Origin: Ceratodon purpureus
Lineage: Eukaryota > Streptophyta > Bryopsida > Pseudoditrichales > Ditrichaceae
DNA length: 64,000 bases
Assembly (NCBI GenBank): GCA_014871385.1
Contig: CM026430.1
Coordinates: forward strand, 4,567,040 to 4,631,039
Reading direction: 5' to 3'
Below, piece after piece: positions 11,140 to 23,800 of this stretch; position 1 is the first letter of the stretch, and each line of letters begins with the position of its first letter. Position numbers and translations under genes: made by a program. The notes beneath the pieces are model-generated. The model saw only the letters and a list, made by a program, of their open reading frames with translations. It was not told where the DNA came from and searched no databases.

Positions 11140-11677
11140 ACGATGGCCTGGTCCACATACTCTGCTTTCCGATCAGAGGTCACCTCTGCGTCCAGCACCC
11201 GCATCCGAACACCTCTCCGGCATCATCTACGCCCACAAAGCACGCTCGACACCCCAAAGCCGAGCAGATCCGCCTCGTCCCCCCAACCACACCACTCTAA
11301 AAATATGCCATATCTTACATCACCACAAACTTATCACGACAACTGCTGCAGTCCAACAACCTCGTAATCCTGGAGCGGCACATTCACAAGCGGAACGGCG
11401 ATAACCGGCCGCAGGAGGCAATGCGACGGCATCACCGCCGCCCCGGAGCCTACCAGCCTGGCCCTCGCCATCCCCGCCGCCTGGCAGCACTGCGACACAA
11501 ACGGATGCACAATCGTCCACATCCTCGTCACCTCCTCCAAATCCCCGCCCAAGTCGACAAACCCCCGTCCATTCCGAAACACTCCAAGCCGCTGAATTCT
11601 GGAACCCAAACCCTCGCCTCCCAAGCGTACTCCGAACCCCGCAATGCTCCGAATTACTCCACCTGTGCACGAAGAGT
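11140..11677 (-). other. GC-rich conserved island, possible exon(s) on the minus strand
   Basis: About 60% GC in a region otherwise near 30%. The minus strand at 11334-11624 reads MGGEGLGSRIQRLGVF and continues through GGDLEEVTRMWTIVHPFVSQ to VPLQDYEVVGLQQLS. The copy at 49942-50262 keeps this frame with conservative changes. A further minus-strand stretch near 11130-11200 reads RVLDAEVTSDRKAEYVDQAI. No family is recognised. Frames on the plus strand are longer in the second copy but are not conserved. It is probably two exons, or an exon relic, of a duplicated gene. Confidence 0.4.
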
Positions 11678-11800
11678 GTTGGTAGTAAGCTGGTAGTGAG
11701 TGGGTAGAAAGTTGGTAGTAAGCTGGTAGTGAGTGGGTAGAAAGTTGGTAGCATGTTGGTCGTAACTTGGTAGTATGCTGGCCTTTGAGTTGGTAAGTTG
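11678..11800. repeat. 33-bp minisatellite of ttggtagtaagctggtag type
   Basis: Two exact units of 33 bases start at 11678 and 11711, followed by degenerate ttggtcgtaac and ttggtagtatgc units. It borders the GC-rich island, as does its counterpart at 50297-50430. Confidence 0.85.
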
Positions 11801-14318
11801 CTTCCTCGTTTCGTTGTAAATACTAATTTCCTCTAATTGGTTTCTAGTAGACTTCAGTTGCCTCTTTCATTGTATTTTAGATCATAGAGGTTATTTTGAG
11901 ATTTCAATACTCTTTACACAGATTGCAAAATATGCATTAGTAATAAATATACAGGTTATTAAAGTAGTCTTTTTACAAATAGCAAAATAAAGCATGTATA
12001 CTAATGTTTTCACTTCAATTAATTTTTAACATAAATTACAAATATTGAGTGTTTTATTGCAATCACAAGGTAATATCTATTATCACGAAGTACTAATATT
12101 GCTATATTTAGAAAGAAAGATGATTATTATGACATTTGCACATATTGTATAAATATTGAATGTTTCAGATATAGTAGATTATACGGTGGTCAGTCATCAC
12201 TATTCTTGAAGGCTAGTCCTAGCAACAAACATCATCCAACAATTAAATGTATACCAATGTGGTATTCTTTTTAGACCTTTAAAGTTCTTCTCTTTGTTTT
12301 TGAAATGAAAACAATTTTTTTCAATACATATTATACCTTTTTAGCTTTATATATTTATTATTTTTATGGTGTAATTTTATATATCGGTAGATTCTGAAGG
12401 ATATTCGACTTTGAATATAAAAAAGTTGATTTTAGATTTCTATTTTTATACAAAGCATCATCCATTATTTCTAATGTTGTAAGGTTGAACTAGTAGACGT
12501 TAAGCCAACTTTGTTTTATACACTCCCTTTGAATTCACTTATTTGATCTATACCAACTAATTGATATTATACATTACTTTAAAAATGATACTTTTATATG
12601 AAAATGTTAAGTGCAAAACATTCAATTTGCTTCTTTGAATTTTGGTATCTTTACTACCTTAGTCTAAAGTGTGTAGAATTCTAAATTGTAAGTTTCCAAT
12701 ATATGAAACATACAATGTATATGCCTTTGAAAATATACTTATAAAACTTCTCAATGATAAAAGTGTATTAAGTAAGAGTCTATAACTTTGGATCTCTAAA
12801 AGAGAGTGTGCAGCCAATAGAACCTTTTGTCTTTTTGACAAAGACTGAGGTCATTTTATCTAGATATATTTACATCATGAAAAGATTAAGTGATAACACA
12901 TGTATTTACTTTTGAAAGCTGCAAGCTTCTAACAATAGCTTTGAAGCTAGTTGAACTCATATTTAAATAACTCTAGACAAAACGCCTAATTCTGGACTTT
13001 TTATCATTCCGTCGGCGGGCCGCCGACCAAAATAGCAGGGTTGTAAAAAACTTTTTTATTTTGTAATTTTCGCTCAAAATATGCTGTAAAAACCATTTGT
13101 TGGCTTGAAATTCATTGTTTTGACTCTGTTTCAGCCATAAATTCTACATTTGGACATCATTATGTCTAATTTTTTGTGAAATTTGTGAAATATGCATTAT
13201 TTTATAGTATTTATTCTATTTTTTTTTTAAATTCAATGATTTTAAGTTATTTATTACAAACATTTTGTCGGCGAATGAGCTGACTATTAATTCTGGACTT
13301 TAAAAAGTCTAGAATTACCTAAATATGCCTTCTTGTAACAAAATGATGTGACCATGATTCAATTTACAATTGGTCGAAAGAAACACGATTTGATTTTTGA
13401 TTACAATGTAAAGTTTAGATTGTTTATTTGAAGCCTCTAAAAGATTCTAATCAATAGTCTCCTTATTTGAATAGTTTTATACTTTGTTTTGTATATATTT
13501 AGATTTACAAGTTTTGGTTGCAATAGCATTTTGTAAATATGAAATCCATCAAAGTCATTTAGATTTATTATTTTTTTATTTTATTTTTTGTATTTAATAT
13601 GAATATATCAATAACATCACATCACATAGAATATGAAAAACTAACAATATTTTTTCATAGAATGAAGAGCTGTGAAGGGAATAAGATTTTGTACAACAAG
13701 TTACAGCACATACTACATCAATGCAAGATTTACACATGGCTCTTTCACTTTAAAAAAGTAAATAAAAAATTAGAAAGAATACAAATATACAACCTCCTAT
13801 GTTTCTTCATGATTATTAATATTTTTTATTTTAGAAAAAGGTTAATATGGAAAATAAAAACTGCAAGATTTTACCAAAAGATTTTATAGCATTCAAGTAT
13901 AAGTTGGAAAGGTTGCTATGTATACTATGAGTTATTAATCTTTAGTCTTCTAGATTATCACCTTGTAGAGTAAATTTTCAAGGTTATATTGCAATTTTAA
14001 TTATAAACTATTAATTTTGTTTTTGGCATTTGTCCCTATATATACTATTAACAAATACCATCATATATACTATTAACAAATTGGTGTCCGTTCGTCTTGT
14101 AAGTGTATTAGTCACAAACCTATTGGATACAATTTCTTACATCAAACCTAATTTAGGTGTCTTTTTCATACATGCAACTTTTTAAACTACATATAGAGTT
14201 CATTATATGTTGCCTTCAATTAATTATATAAAAGTCTTCAATTCCTTTAGATGTATTTTTTAATAAAATCTTCTTATCCCATACTTGTGTATGTCTTCAC
14301 GCAATGCATATTTGTAAA
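11801..14318. other. AT-rich intergenic repeat block, shared with 27.55-30.2 kb
   Basis: No gene is supported. Landmarks such as cggtggtcagt, gaaggctagtc, aacatcatccaac and gaaaatgttaagtgcaaaac occur in the same order at 27870-29250. The block differs from that copy by the element at 12985-13319 and lacks the 28271-29215 element. Confidence 0.7.
12985..13319. mobile_element. MITE-like element with taattctggacttttt ends
   Basis: The left end cctaattctggacttttta is matched by an inverted right end (aaaaagtctagaattacc). Inside both ends lie cgtcggcgggc and tgtcggcga in inverted positions. There is no coding capacity. Confidence 0.6.
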
Positions 14319-14450
14319 TGGATGATTCATCTCCGGACGTAGTGTACAACAGTAAAGAGTAATTTGCAATTGAGTGGAATAGAAGAGGGTTTGTCAAGCC
14401 GGTTGTGTGGCATTTTAGACAATCATATAGCAAAAAGGAATAGTTTCATA
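14319..14450 (+). pseudogene. C-terminal tail of a lost fourth TNL of the A/B/C family
   Basis: It reads MDDSSPDVVYNSKE, stop, FAIEWNRRGFVKPVVWH. This is the last module seen at the end of TNL-A, -B and -C (LRVDD..., IEWNRRGCDKLKVWD). The following 400 bases match the downstream DNA of TNL-A (ggcttttcgggatcaacttg at about 14750 compared with 2310). The rest of the gene is gone; AT-rich repeat abuts it on the left. Confidence 0.7.
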
Positions 14451-15850
14451 GATGTAACTTCTTATTATTATGGAATCCATCCACTAGTTTATTTCAGTAC
14501 GGTTCTCATTAGTTCCTAAATCAACTAGCTTGGGGTCTTGTAAGTTGTAGCTGCATAGATTTGGAGATATCTCATGAAGTAGGTCAAAAGTGGGTTTGCT
14601 TGCATGTGATAAGAAAAAGGAGAGGAAGGAGAGCCAACAGAGGTGGAGAGCATTCACAAATTAGGATTGTAAATCAAGAAAAACTATGTACGCTTTAAAT
14701 ATTTAGATACTTTGTTTAAATGGAATGAATTAATTATATATTAATGCTCAGGCTTTTCGGGATCAACTTGTATTTTGGACATTTACTTTTTGTTGTTCCA
14801 TTTTGTCTCTATTTATGCATACATCAAGGTCCTTCTTTTATTATCTAAGAATCATTTATTACTTTTTTCCATGACGGCTTTGAACATTTTTTTCAATAAA
14901 CGTGACACATTTCGACTTAGTAATCGAAGAAGATTAACAATGACCTCATTTATTTCAATTTGAAGTGCTACATATATTCTTGATGTGAAGTATTTGGTCA
15001 TTTTCTTGTATTAGCTAATGGTGAAATTTATACAATGTAATTTGGTACAATGCTATGTTAGAGAACCTTCATGAAGATTTTGGTCTAAATTTTTAAAAGA
15101 TGTTTTGTGTAGACTTTAAAGCCAAATATTGTGGAATATGACCATGTTCATTATTTTGAGACCTTTTGCCTACGATTTTAGCAATTGTTTCGGAACAATT
15201 TGAATTTTTTCTTTACTTTCTAATTATAGATTATCCTTGACTCAAGGATAATCTTCCCATATACAATCAAAAAGTTTTTGGTAAATATAGAGTCAATCAA
15301 GAAATCAATGAAAAATCTAAAGTCAAGCATTAAATTGAGACTATGAAAAGTCTCTATTTAACAAATATGATGTTGAATGTAGCTTCTAATTTATCATGAT
15401 GCCAAATTACAATATCTTGCATTTGAATGTATGTCAAAGTGAAACATTTTTGTATTACATTTAAATAAAAATTGTTCTTGATTTCAATTACTGCCTTGAC
15501 AACATTGAATTTTATTGTAGATATCTATTTATAAAATTCCACAATTTGTTGTTTCATACTAAATTAGAAATTTGTCAAATTTTATTGTTTCATAATTTTC
15601 ATCATTTTGTGTGTCCATATTTTGTCAAAATGTCTATCATTATCATGCTATAAATAATAAACTCAAATTTATTCTTATGGATGACAACACAATTTTAATA
15701 ATATAATGTTTAAAATGAATCTTTGTTATACAAACCTTCACATTTTCAAAAAACAAGTATACAATAATCTTGTTAGTCATCAGTCTAACATTATTTTATA
15801 TAATACATTAAGAATGACATATTGAATTGTACATAGTTGTTGATATTATA
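14451..15850. other. Downstream DNA of the lost TNL, then AT-rich DNA
   Basis: The first roughly 450 bases parallel the region after TNL-A, -B and -C. The remainder has no supported gene. A small palindrome (ttatccttgactcaaggataat) lies at 15231-15252. Confidence 0.6.
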
Positions 15851-16607
15851 TTGGTTGTTCTACATTATGCTTTTCTGGCAGTAGTGGTTGTGTTTTTTCA
15901 TTTCTAAAGGGAGGTTTATGTATGGGTTGTAAGGTGCAAGGGTACACGGGAAACCAGTTCAAGGGTTTCAATTGGACATCGAACAGAAGCGGAGCAATAC
16001 ATTTCGGCGAGAACCTCAGGCTCGGCTAGTCCAATACAGTCGCCCAAAAAGGCTATTAACTTAGTCTCCTGCACATGAGTTGGTGAGTTGGGTCTAATTC
16101 GCTTCGGGCTAACTTAGTCGACCGTCCTCAACAGCTGAGGTATACTTTGGCCATATGTTATCGCTGCATATATTCTTAGATAGAAGTGGTTGATCTCGTG
16201 GGTGGAAGACCAGAACGGTCTTGGACACGCACTTTGTACAATTGCGATCCTTGTATCACCAGCATTGATAAATACCATGTGCTTGCTATGAGATTGTCAT
16301 GAAGCGAAACAGGTTGATTAGAGTTGATGATGTTTGAAGTAAGCTTTGTTGTCTGACGGCGTCTTGTTCTCTACATGTTGATTTTGCAGGCTTTAGTCAT
16401 GACGACAGATGGTCCGCAAGACCAGGCAGTGGGTTTACTGTTTCATATCAAAATCCCTAGATGGATAGGCATGCCTTCTAGAGATGATACATATAATGAG
16501 AAGCTCGTGTTTGAACGTTGTAGCGCTGTGGAGTGTATATGCTATTTGTACCCTTCGCATGAATATGTGTATCTGGTGAAATTAGTTGTCTTTTTTATCT
16601 TTTGCAG

Positions 16608-17772
16608 GATGATGTGTACCAGGTTGAATATGAGGAAGCAACCCGGGTCCGGCTGGCGCTGGGGCTTTGGTGCGGCGTCCTGATGGATCTGTGGTATGTG
16701 CTTGCACTTAGGTGACTGTCTTTCCATGGTTCTCTTTGCCTGACGTTCAACTTTTTACTATTGTTTGAACTTGCTATTTACATTCCATTTTGGTGTCTGC
16801 CTTGTAGTGACATTTGTTGCTGAGGACGCTATTCTGGGTAGGACGTGGATACAAATGAGCACCTGATTTGAGAACAGTTGGTTGCATTGACTTGCTAGGT
16901 GTGTGAGCTCAGAGAAGGGATTGGGTCGGCAACAAACAACGTCGCAGAATATCGAGCATTCATATTGGGTTTAAGGGGAGCGTTAGACAGAGGAATTTTA
17001 TCGTGTCAGAGTTCAAGGAGATTCGAAACTTGTTTGCGAGCAGGTATGGTTATAGCCTTTCCGCCCCATCTTCCTAGGGACGTTACCAAGATATGCAGAA
17101 CTATATCTTTGGGTGATGAGATTTATCTTTTGTAATGAGAGTTCTTTTGTTGCGAGGTCAAGTTGAGAATGTGGAAATGCCGAGCAATCGTTGTTTTTTC
17201 CGCTGGCTTCGTACATGTATATCAAAAATGTAATAATATCTTCTTTCCAATTTTTGTTGGGATCTGTGGTGCAGGTTTTAGGTAGATGGAAGGTGAACCA
17301 ACCCACGCTTGCCATTTTGTGCAAGGAAGCGCAAAGGTTGATTCAGAATTTCTCAGAATTTTCCGTGCGGCATGTCGACCGAGTATGCTTTCCCCTTTCT
17401 GAAAGATCTAGCATCAATGACTTAGTGAAACATTCAATGCGTTTACTTTAGAATCAAATGGTTCAATGCGGTTTACGTTTTGTTTTATCATAAATTCGTC
17501 CCAAATCTTAACTTTGTCACAAATGTATTGAGGGCGATGATGGTGATACTGCTCTTCTATGTAGTCTACACGGGCGATTTGTGCGAGACTATCGGTTAAG
17601 TGGACATATGGTTAGCTCTGAAGCTGTGAGGCCGTGGCAGCGATTTGTCGAAATGCCTCAATTGATTGCTAGTTGACACGTAGTTACCCCGTGCTCTACG
17701 CAGGAGTTGAATTCGGCAGCTGACCAACTGGCAAATGAAGCTGTGTTATTACCAGGTATTACAATTAGCTGA
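16608..17772 (+). pseudogene. RNase HI-like gene, broken
   Basis: Exon 16608-16693 reads NPGPAGAGALVRRPDGSV, exon 16899-17043 reads VCELREGIGSATNNVAEYRA, exon 17275-17382 reads VLGRWKVNQPTLAILC and ends HVDR, and exon 17704-17772 reads ELNSAADQLANEA. This is the plant RNase HI-like fold, which cuts the RNA of RNA-DNA hybrids. Two lesions are visible: the DGASKG segment before NPG is shortened, removing the first catalytic Asp, and an extra base near 17005 breaks RVRVQGDSKLVCEQ. The Glu in AEYRA and the late Asp in AADQLA remain. Splice sites look intact, so decay is recent. The matching block upstream of TNL-C lacks the gene. Confidence 0.75.
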
Positions 17773-17868
17773 CTTGGTAATGAGATGAAGTACGTCATTA
17801 TCCAGAGGATAGTGTGCATTCCAGTAGTACCTAAATGAACTTGTAGTCATGGCTTGTGGATTATTAGT

Positions 17869-18225
17869 ATGCCTTCTTTTGTGTCTGTGGTCAGCAAATA
17901 TCAGAAGGATAAGATAATGGGCATTTTGACTGTTGCAGAAACGAAGTTTGTAAGCTCATTTAAAGATACAAGAGCCGGGAAGGCAGAGGTGGCAATTTTG
18001 GGAGACCCCAACTGGCGACAATGTAGGGAAAGTAAATCGTACGGAGCTTTCAATTCTGCTCAGAGTTCGGAGTTGCGGATGGCCTGCAAGTCATACTATT
18101 TGGGCTTTCGCCCTTCTTCTGTGGTTGGTGCCCAGTGGTTGCGGAGCATTTTCTCTGCTAACAAGGCTAAACGAGCACTTGCTTTAGTGGCAAAACCTAG
18201 GGTACACTGCGCTTGCCCTGCATGA
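17869..18225 (+). CDS. ORF of unknown function next to the RNase H relic
   Basis: The frame opens MPSFVSVVSKYQKDKIMG and continues through ILGDPNWRQ to SYYLGFRPSSVVGAQWLRSI. It may be one or two exons: an acceptor tgttgcag lies inside at about 17938 and a donor-like gtacac near 18201. It could be the 3' part of the RNase HI-like gene or a separate gene. No family was recognised. It is absent from the TNL-C block. Confidence 0.3.
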   Translation: MPSFVSVVSKYQKDKIMGILTVAETKFVSSFKDTRAGKAEVAILGDPNWRQCRESKSYGAFNSAQSSELRMACKSYYLGFRPSSVVGAQWLRSIFSANKAKRALALVAKPRVHCACPA

Positions 18226-18399
18226 CTCTTCGTTCTGTTGTGTTTCTCGCTTGCCTCTGGGTTCATTTCTATGGCACATTCTGCAGTGTGGATTCTGGTC
18301 TGGTGTCTTGCATATGTTTTCAGTATATTTTGAAGTTCGTTATATGGTGTCTGAATCTTACATCGTCTGTTATATTAGCAACTTACCTCACCAAGTAAA

Positions 18400-20897
18400 G
18401 GATCTGATGTTTTGAATATTGCCTGGACTAATCACGGGGTTCGTGTTTGGTTTCCAACGCGGTAATCTGGAATACTAAATGCTGAAAGGCTTTGCCTTTT
18501 TTTGCACTACACGTTCACAACGATGTTCTGAGGAGACTCTACGTGGTATGTGCAGGTTAGTAGGACAAGTTGGATTTTGACAAGTAGGTGCTTCACAAAC
18601 ATGGCAGTGAGGTGAGTTCACAAGATTCTGTAGGATTTAGGAGGTTCATCTGGGGATATCAGCTTTTAGGTACTTCCGTAGCACTCCAGTGATATTTCAC
18701 GTTTACTGGAAATCTGCAGTTATTACTGCGCGGTATGTGACAACCGTCTTAGAGCCTTCCATGGTACGATGTTCTCATCAAAAGGGCTGTTAATCTTATT
18801 GGTTGGGATGTGAAATTGCAGGCTGATTTTGTAAATCTGGTCTTGCATATTCACGCATGCTTGCAACATTATACATTAGGGACATCATTCAAAGCCATCG
18901 TGCGAGTCCAGCTTTCCAATCATCCAGGTATCTGGTTCTGTGGGAAATCACAAGGCGCCCCAAGTGAAGCTCTTTGAAGCTATCTTGAAACCGGGAAGCA
19001 TTTTGGATACGATGTTGACGGTGACAAAGTTCATGAGAATCATAAGTGCACCTTTTATTGAGAACACATATTTCAGAAAGCCAAATAACAGCATTGGGGA
19101 TCTTACCCCACTTCAAGGCACTTTGTGAGATTAGAGATAACCTTTTATTAGAGGTTAACCGGAGCAAATCTTGGGCACACGAGAATGCCTGCTCGGAGGC
19201 ACAAGCTAACAGCTTCTGATTTGAGTTGCATTTATATGAAAAAGCAGGCTTGAAGTGTTGAAAGGAGCAGTTCTGGGCCGTGTATGCTTCCACAATTGCA
19301 CGTTCCTGTTGTATTGCCCTAGACAGTAGGAGATCGATTTTATTTTAAAAAATTGCTCTGCAAGTTCGCATTGTCCAGTTTTGCTTCATGCATAGTATCA
19401 CACTGCCGCACGGTTGAGGCAATGCAATGGAGGTGTATAGAGTCTAGGCCTTGAACTACCTCATGTTGACAATGATCTGCCTTGGGCAGGTTCCTCTTTA
19501 TGACCCTTCTGGACCATATAAAACGTGAGCCCTTGTTTGATCTCAGATGCCAAGTCTCGATGGATTCACAAGATCACTTATCCTGCCCTCCAGAAAAGTA
19601 AGACAATGTGAATTAACCGAGAGTTTTGGAAGCAAAGAAGCTATCAAAGTTTGTGAACGCTAGTGGGTCAGCACGATGCAAGATTTGATAACGTGAACAA
19701 TGCAGGTTCTGCTCATGAGAAGTTGTAACTCACTGGACTGAGTTCGCATTGAAGTTGGAACCAGTTTCCACTACGCTTCCTTACTCTTGCCGAGGAAGAA
19801 TTTGCGGGAGAGGATTGACAAGCAGAGAGAGCTGAGAGCTTTGGGAAATTGGCAAAATCAAAGTTTTCATGGATATTTAGTCAAACAATTGACACTGCCT
19901 GACAACTTCGATTAAAGCTACTCTCACGGATATCTGTTTTCGCAACTATGTTCATACATAAGTGCATACATGATGGAAGACTTTGTATGAACTTAGCTAC
20001 TAAACGAAACTTCGAGGTACGAAACTTCGTGTAAAGATTGTCAAGATGTGATCAGTTAGCCATGATGCACATTGCATGCGTGTAGTGAGAAAGTGTGGGA
20101 ACTTACTGTATCATCGACAACTTCCAACTGACTTGTCACTGTTTCATCGTCACTTCGACAAAACCCTAGTGACCGACATTCAGAGCCTGAATTGGACCAG
20201 CGCTTGACGCATTGTGAATATTTCTGCCAACAGCTTCACGATCTGCACCCCATTAGAACTCTTCTGGCCTCGAAGTCTTGCCTTGAACTAAGTTCATGGT
20301 CACCCGAGCATATGCACTTGTGTGTCAGAACACTGAGGCCTAGTGCAGCAGGAATTATGTGGTGGAAGATAGTTGAACAAGTTCATACTCTAGGTTGTGT
20401 CCTTTAGCTTTGTGAAGGTATGGTTTTCTGCGAAGAGGATCTTGAAGGTCACGTCTGTCCGGGTTTGGACGACACTGGGTTTGCTGCTAGTATGTATGCA
20501 CTCTAGTGTTACAAAATGAGTGTTTGAGCTGTGGAGCTGGAGGACTACGTTGTTTGCGGATGGGTCTTTGGTGGAGTTCTTTTGGCTGAATGATTTTCCT
20601 CCTGACGTCTCAGAGCTCCAGTGGAGCGACAAGGTGTACCAGTATCAGCCAGTGACTTTGAGCCTCGAGCATGTTCTGGCGAGGCAGCGATTACTCTGTT
20701 TAGTTCCTTCATCTGTGCAATTTTCTCAGACAAGATTTTATTACGCTTCACACACGGTAGGTCACCATGATGCCAACAAGCGTGGCAAAGCTTCTCCCTG
20801 GTCTCTCTGTCGCATGATCAGTATAATTAGGCCAGTGCTTTAAGAACCTAATTTCTAATTACCATCATATGCTTCGTTTGAGCAGTTATTACCAGCT
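18400..20897. other. Region upstream of TNL-B, duplicated at 37.9-39.15 kb
   Basis: The stretches at about 18960-20240 are conserved with 37895-38880 (for example gaagctctttgaagctatct, and ttgcatttatatgaa later). Conservation without a shared reading frame suggests promoter or untranslated leader. A 107-codon frame at 20520-20843 (WSWRTTLFADGSLVEFFWLN) is open but has no recognised domain and is largely missing from the TNL-C block. Confidence 0.5.
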
Positions 20898-23800
20898 ATG
20901 GAGGAAATGGATGCATCAGGGACTTTCAAAACATCATGGATGGGCACCTTAGAATGTCAACCACTGAAGAAGATGGATTTGTTAGGGACTTTTGAGTCGT
21001 CATGCTCAGCAGGAGCTTCAGGTGCGGCTGCTGCCGACTTGGCTGGGGACGATGAGCAGGTGAGTTGGTCGGGCCACCTTTTACACCGATCATATCATGA
21101 ATCTTGACATGGCAGTTGAGGTGAAATCTCCTCTTCTGAGATGGTCCTTGTTAGAATTAGAAATGCTAACATGTCAGTGTTGGTGCCTCGGTATAGGCGA
21201 TCATCAGGGATCCATTCAGTTCAACCCCAGCTTCTGATACAGGAGGGCAACCCAACAAGCGACGAGGTTCTCCACCTGGTATATGACATGCCCTTGTGTC
21301 GAGATAGTTGTCTTCACTTGTCTTTGCAATAGCCGGAACTTTAGTTTAGGTCATGATTTGCTTACGGTTCCAAAGTTCCAAACCTGCCAAGAATGTGTGC
21401 TATTGAAGTCTTGAAGTCTTAAGCAGTTAGTTTTCAGAAGCTCTTCCATAAAAGTTTGAAGCATAACTGCTGTTTGAAGCAATCTTAGGTGCTTCTTTAT
21501 CTTAGTTCTAAGCAAAAGGTTGTTCAAAAAGTAAACTAAGTATGTAATAGTTTACAAGTTTTGAGGATAGGTTCTTTTTTCTAGCTAAGACCATATTACT
21601 GATATCGTTGGGGTCACAGTTGGCAGGAATGAGAAGCGTATTAAGAATCTTTCAAACGGTGGTGACCAGATTTCAGATGAGGTGCGCCGAACTCTAGTCT
21701 TCATGATTGTACCTTCGCTGTGTGTAGTGGTTCTGGTCGGTGGGAATTCTCATAAGCTGAAAAGCTGAACGAGAATTCCAGGACCAAATCATCCGATTTT
21801 CATTGAAGCTAGAGCAATTCCATTTACATGGAATTGACGATGAAAAAATCTCTAGTAGGACATTGTAATTACTTCAGTCGTTATCTGTTACAACTCATGG
21901 AATTGACATTTTATGAACATTACATCAACAGGAAACTCAGTGCCTTTTATTCTCGTGTCACTCTGGAGGAGCAGCAGGAGCCACTGTAAGCGACAATCCA
22001 ACAAGCACACAAAATTTGCAGCAGATCAGGTAACCATGCACCGGGCTGAAGGACTTAATATAATCTGATTTAACTACACTTACACAAACCATCTACTATA
22101 TTCAGCCACATCACCAACAATTGTTGACCTATCAACCTCTGAGTTTCCTCTCAACTATACAAATAATGCGTATTTGAAACAATGATGTTCACTCTCAAAG
22201 ATAGATAGCGGGCCATTAGTGTGCTTTTCATTCATATCACAAGCTCGGTCAGGATTTTGCAGCTCATTCAAGATAGATAAGGTGAAGCACAAGGTATTTC
22301 TAAGTCACTCCGGAGAACAAAAGGATTTTGTTGAACAGCTCTGTATGGATCTTGAAGCACGAGGTTATATCTTTCCATTCTTTGACCAGAGGCAACACAG
22401 TCTGCCCAAGGGCAAGGATTTTGTGCCCTTCATCAAGGAGGCAGCCCAGCTCTGTCATGCAGCCGTGATCATTTTGTCGGAGAAGTACTTGTTTTCCAAG
22501 TGGCCCATGATAGAGCTTGCTGAGTTCCACGCTGCTCAGCAAGCCGGGAACAAACAGCTTAGCATGCTCCCACTTTTCTACAAGTTAGCGGTGGACGATC
22601 TTGACGACCGGGCTATCGAGGATAGATGGATGCCGAGATGGAGACAACTTGCTAAAGACGACAGAAGAATTGACGTCGAGAAGTGGGGCGCGGCTGTGAG
22701 AGCGCTGCGGAAGGCAAACGGCCTCGTATTCGGCAAGAATGGAACGTCAGAGGTGGGTTACAGAAAGGAGATTGTGCAAAGCATTTTCCGACTATCACCA
22801 CCGGACCTGCTGTACGGCAGTTGGAGGGAGATGGTGGGCTATGACCGAATGTGTGAGGTATGTGGTGAATCGTTCGTTCTGCTTTGATCCAAGTCTTTTT
22901 GCCTGGCATCATGATCAGTTCGAGAAATTCTGCCTGGAATATGGAACATGTTCTACAAAGAAAGTTTAGCAGATGTTTGACATCCAAGCTTCAATGTGAT
23001 AGGACATGCCTTGCAGTATATTACTCAACAACAAACAGCCAAGATGTTATCGTGCTTATTTCATTCTGCGTCGGATTGTTCGTTCCTGGTATTCGAAGGG
23101 ATTGTGATTCTATTCATTAATTGTTAGACAGTGATTACAGTCGGAGGTCTTAGAGCAATGTTGACGTGTTGCACATGTGTTTTGGAATTTTTGAAGATAG
23201 CTCGATGGCATCACTTGCGTCTTGATTTGATAATTTCTGTGATCTGTTACAGATAGCAAAAAATCGCTTTGTGAGACACAAGGGAGTGGGCGCAGCAGTG
23301 TTGGGGTTGTACGGAACGACTGGGCGTGGGAAGACAACAATGTGCAAAGCCTTGTGCGATCGCTTCTTTGCAGAGTTTTCGGGCAGGGTTTGTCATGTGG
23401 AGTTGGGTGAGATGTCGACGGTAAAGCAGCAGAATATGAAGCTGAAGAGGACAAAGTTGATGCTGAAGAGTCTGAAGTTGATGCTGAAGAAGCTGTGTGG
23501 TATTGAAGGGGATGTCTTGGATAGTATAACAGATGTTTGTCAGGTATTGCCGATTTCTGCGTCTTTCAGACGTCAATGGTTGTTGGAACTGTTGGAGAGA
23601 TTTGAGTTGACAGTCATTTTCCGTCGATTAGGAACATCATTAATTAATTTATATGCATGAATTCCTTATACTTCTCTCGAGTACTCCAAGTCAAGTTGCC
23701 ATGTAACATTGTATATGGAGATGGCTGAGATCCTAGATCTTACCACATGGCTCATCTCTTTTATTGGACGTTTGCGTTACTCATGGCAGGGGATGGAGCT

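Noticed and set aside
11320-11754. 144-codon minus-strand frame with repeated TSLLPTFYPLT start
   Set aside because: The start is only the minisatellite, and the frame is not the one conserved between the two islands.
13599-13889. 96-codon plus-strand frame in AT-rich DNA
   Set aside because: Composition (Lys/Ile/Asn/Phe) is what random AT-rich DNA gives, and the paralogous block has no matching frame.
18889-19293. 134-codon minus-strand frame
   Set aside because: It has no recognised domain, and the duplicate at 37.9-38.25 kb does not keep the frame. It is likely chance within conserved leader DNA.
22219-22262. GTG-started N-terminus MCFSFISQ for TNL-B
   Set aside because: A plant nuclear gene should use ATG. 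An acceptor (ttttgcag) at 22262 joins in phase to upstream exons shared with TNL-C.
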